Assembly: GCF_000739455.1 (NCBI RefSeq)
Contig: NZ_CP009211.1
Location: 2,501,322 to 2,565,321 of the forward strand
Source of the DNA: Corynebacterium imitans
Lineage (GTDB): Bacteria; Actinomycetota; Actinomycetes; Mycobacteriales; Mycobacteriaceae
Direction of reading: 5' to 3'
Length of the DNA: 64,000 nucleotides
Within the stretch, counting starts at the first letter, position 1, and each line of letters starts with the position of its first letter. The translations under genes and the position numbers were made by a program. This document shows, piece after piece, positions 62,637 to 64,000 of the stretch. The notes below the pieces were generated by a model that searched no databases, was not told the origin of the DNA, and saw only the letters and a program-made list of their open reading frames with translations.

Positions 62637-63020
62637 CTACGTTGTGCGCGTCGGTGTGTCCGCTGCCTTGTGCCGGGCTTTGTTTTGAGCTTTCGCCAGC
62701 GCGCGGCCGAAGTCGCGATCCAACTCGGCACTCGTCGCTGTTGCCGCGGTCGGCAGCGCGCGAATGACCACGTCGAACTCGCGCGGCAGCGACTCCGCGT
62801 GTGCGCGCGCGATCGCGCGCAGTTTGCGGGAGACCGCGTGCCTGGTCACGGCGTTGCCCACCTGCTTAGACACCACGAGCCCGAACCGGGGCCCGCCGTA
62901 AATAGCGGTCTCGGTTCGGGCTCGCAGGTGGACCACCAGGGTGCGTGACCCTGCACGCGAGCCGCGCATCGTGCGACGAAAATCGCGCGAGGTCGCAAGC
63001 TTCAGCGAGGAAGGCAGCAC
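62637..63020 (-). CDS. rnpA: Ribonuclease P protein component
   Basis: 127 residues, GTG start. LATSRDFRRTMRGSRAGSRTLVVHL, GLVVSKQVGNAVTRHAVSRKLRAIAR is the RNase P RNR-like motif. It supports tRNA 5' maturation with the RNA subunit. It lies 25 bp after rpmH. Confidence 0.95.
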   Translation of the reverse strand: MLPSSLKLATSRDFRRTMRGSRAGSRTLVVHLRARTETAIYGGPRFGLVVSKQVGNAVTRHAVSRKLRAIARAHAESLPREFDVVIRALPTAATATSAELDRDFGRALAKAQNKARHKAADTPTRTT

Positions 63021-63045
63021 GGTGGCTTGAGGGGCTTGAAGGGCT

Positions 63046-63183
63046 TTACGCGCTCAGCTTTGCGCGGCCCTTCTTGCGGCGCGCGGAAACGATAGCGCGG
63101 CCGGCGCGGGTACGCATGCGGGCGCGGAAGCCGTGCTTGCGTGCGCGACGACGGTTATTGGGCTGAAAAGTCCGCTTAGACAC
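63046..63183 (-). CDS. rpmH: 50S ribosomal protein L34
   Basis: 45 residues from a [23 protein letters not shown] and then [22 protein letters not shown]. An extremely basic protein of typical size and motif (KRTFQPNNR..., HGFRARM). AAGGAG lies upstream. First gene of the rpmH-rnpA-yidD-yidC unit leading away from the origin. Confidence 0.95.
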   Translation of the reverse strand: MSKRTFQPNNRRRARKHGFRARMRTRAGRAIVSARRKKGRAKLSA

Positions 63184-64000
63184 GATGGACTCCTTGTAGT
63201 TACATCACGGCGGCCAGCGGTGCGCAGCGTACTGCGTACCTCCCGGGGCAGAGGCCGCCTCCGTTAAAAAAGTTGTGTTGAGATTGCGTATTCCAAGGTT
63301 CCGCATGCCCCACCTGCACAGACTCGCCCTTGCGGGGGCCCGGTACTCGGCGCGGGTGGCGCTCTCAAGCGCGCAAGGTGTGTCCGGGCTGCCGGATACT
63401 TGGGCCGTATCGGGTGGCAGCGCCAGGCGCAACAGGCGCGACAGACTTCACTAGGGTACGTGAGGTTTCCCCCGCGCGACAAATCGACACGCCCCGCGAT
63501 ACAGAGGGTGGTGGCGGGTACCCCCGGAATTACAACAGTGTGTTTTTTCGCAGGTAGGGCCGGGTTCTTAGGGCGCGTAGTGCGCGAACCCCGACTTTGT
63601 CGGCCCGTCTTACCCGACACGTGTTCGAAGTCTTCGGGTTATCCACATTCCGCGCTTCGCGCTCATCTAGACACTGCGAGGTGACAGCGGGTAACAATGT
63701 TTTATCACCACAATTTCACATCACTTTTGTTCACAGCGAGCGGCAAAGCTGTGGATAACTCTGAAGTACGGGTTGAGACTTTCGCGGAAAGCTGCGCGTT
63801 TTCGCAGCTCATCGCCGTTTCGCATCTGTGACAGAGTTATCCACAGGGTTATGCACCCGTTGTGGATAGAACCCAACCGCAAATCTATCCACAGGTGTGG
63901 ATAAACTTGTGGAAGATGAGGTGAGGGCCCCGCGGGGTCCTCACAAACTTGTGGAGGCACCGCGAATTCCAGTGGATTCCGCGGTGGGTTTTTAAATTAC
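63184..64000. other. oriC-side intergenic region with DnaA boxes
   Basis: No gene over 800 bp. DnaA boxes TTATCCACA at 63639-63647 and 63837-63845, its reverse at 63750-63758 and 63896-63904, and the one-base variants CTATCCACA/TGTGGATAG at 63885 and 63861. Most crowd into the last 200 bp. The first half (63184-63600) holds the rpmH promoter and no other feature I can name. dnaA should begin beyond the right edge. Confidence 0.85.

Overview
The window is GC-rich DNA from the left flank of a chromosomal replication origin in a Corynebacterium-like actinobacterium. The evidence is gene order: murJ-pseudokinase, sigM, trxB, trxC, cwlM, (GNAT), parB, parA, rsmG, yidC, yidD, rnpA, rpmH and then a DnaA-box-rich gap is the classic corynebacterial/mycobacterial origin order. 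A fused trpCF, a Mus-type sugar importer, DUF5129 and DUF6049 proteins and many leaderless starts agree with this. The species cannot be named from the sequence alone. I saw no tRNA, rRNA, CRISPR array or recognisable transposase.

Layout. 1-4.6 kb: accessory edge with the start of a GIY-YIG nuclease gene, a DUF2075 (Schlafen group 3) helicase with an apparent nuclease motif, an AT-rich repeat gap and an unrecognised membrane-tail protein. 4.8-16.6 kb: two paralogous pairs of DUF5129 protein plus serine/threonine-type permease, arranged as mirror images around a 1404-aa exported protein made of six trypsin-like modules and a YhdH-type oxidoreductase. 16.9-23.9 kb: Mus/Msi-type ABC sugar importer (ATPase, DUF4032, binding lipoprotein, two permeases, DUF624 protein), interrupted by a possible small RNA and a 69-bp tandem repeat. 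24-29 kb: a segmental duplication (small exported protein, palindromic repeat, trypsin-like protease, terminator), with an AlbA_2/Schlafen-type regulator gene lying between 98-bp direct repeats in the second copy. 29-31 kb: DAACS symporter and SdpI-like protein. 31-38.5 kb: attenuator-controlled trp operon (trpL-E-G-D-CF-B-A) ending in a Rieske lipoprotein. 38.5-43.5 kb: OYE reductase and SBF transporter from overlapping divergent promoters, two more small exported proteins, azlCD. 43.5-58.4 kb: yqgE, pcnA, nudix, DUF6049, murJ, sigM, trxB/C, cwlM, a second AlbA_2 gene and a GNAT gene. 58.4-64 kb: parB-parA-rsmG, yidC-yidD-rnpA-rpmH and the oriC side; dnaA should start beyond the window.

The parts connect. 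ParA and ParB are encoded at the right end, and seven exact copies of GTTTCACGTGAAAC (the parS core) are scattered 10-31 kb away. Several lie inside genes (trpCF, azlC, the DUF6049 gene), one overlaps a start codon and one is built into a terminator. Cell-wall and envelope functions (MurJ, CwlM, YidC, exported proteases, small anchored proteins) and redox functions (SigM, thioredoxin system, Rieske, OYE) dominate. The strongest unexplained signals are the AlbA_2 cassette with its palindrome, the 69-bp repeat that keeps a 23-codon frame at two loci, the over-represented oriented 10-mer GTCGATAAGC, and the mostly catalytically dead protease array.
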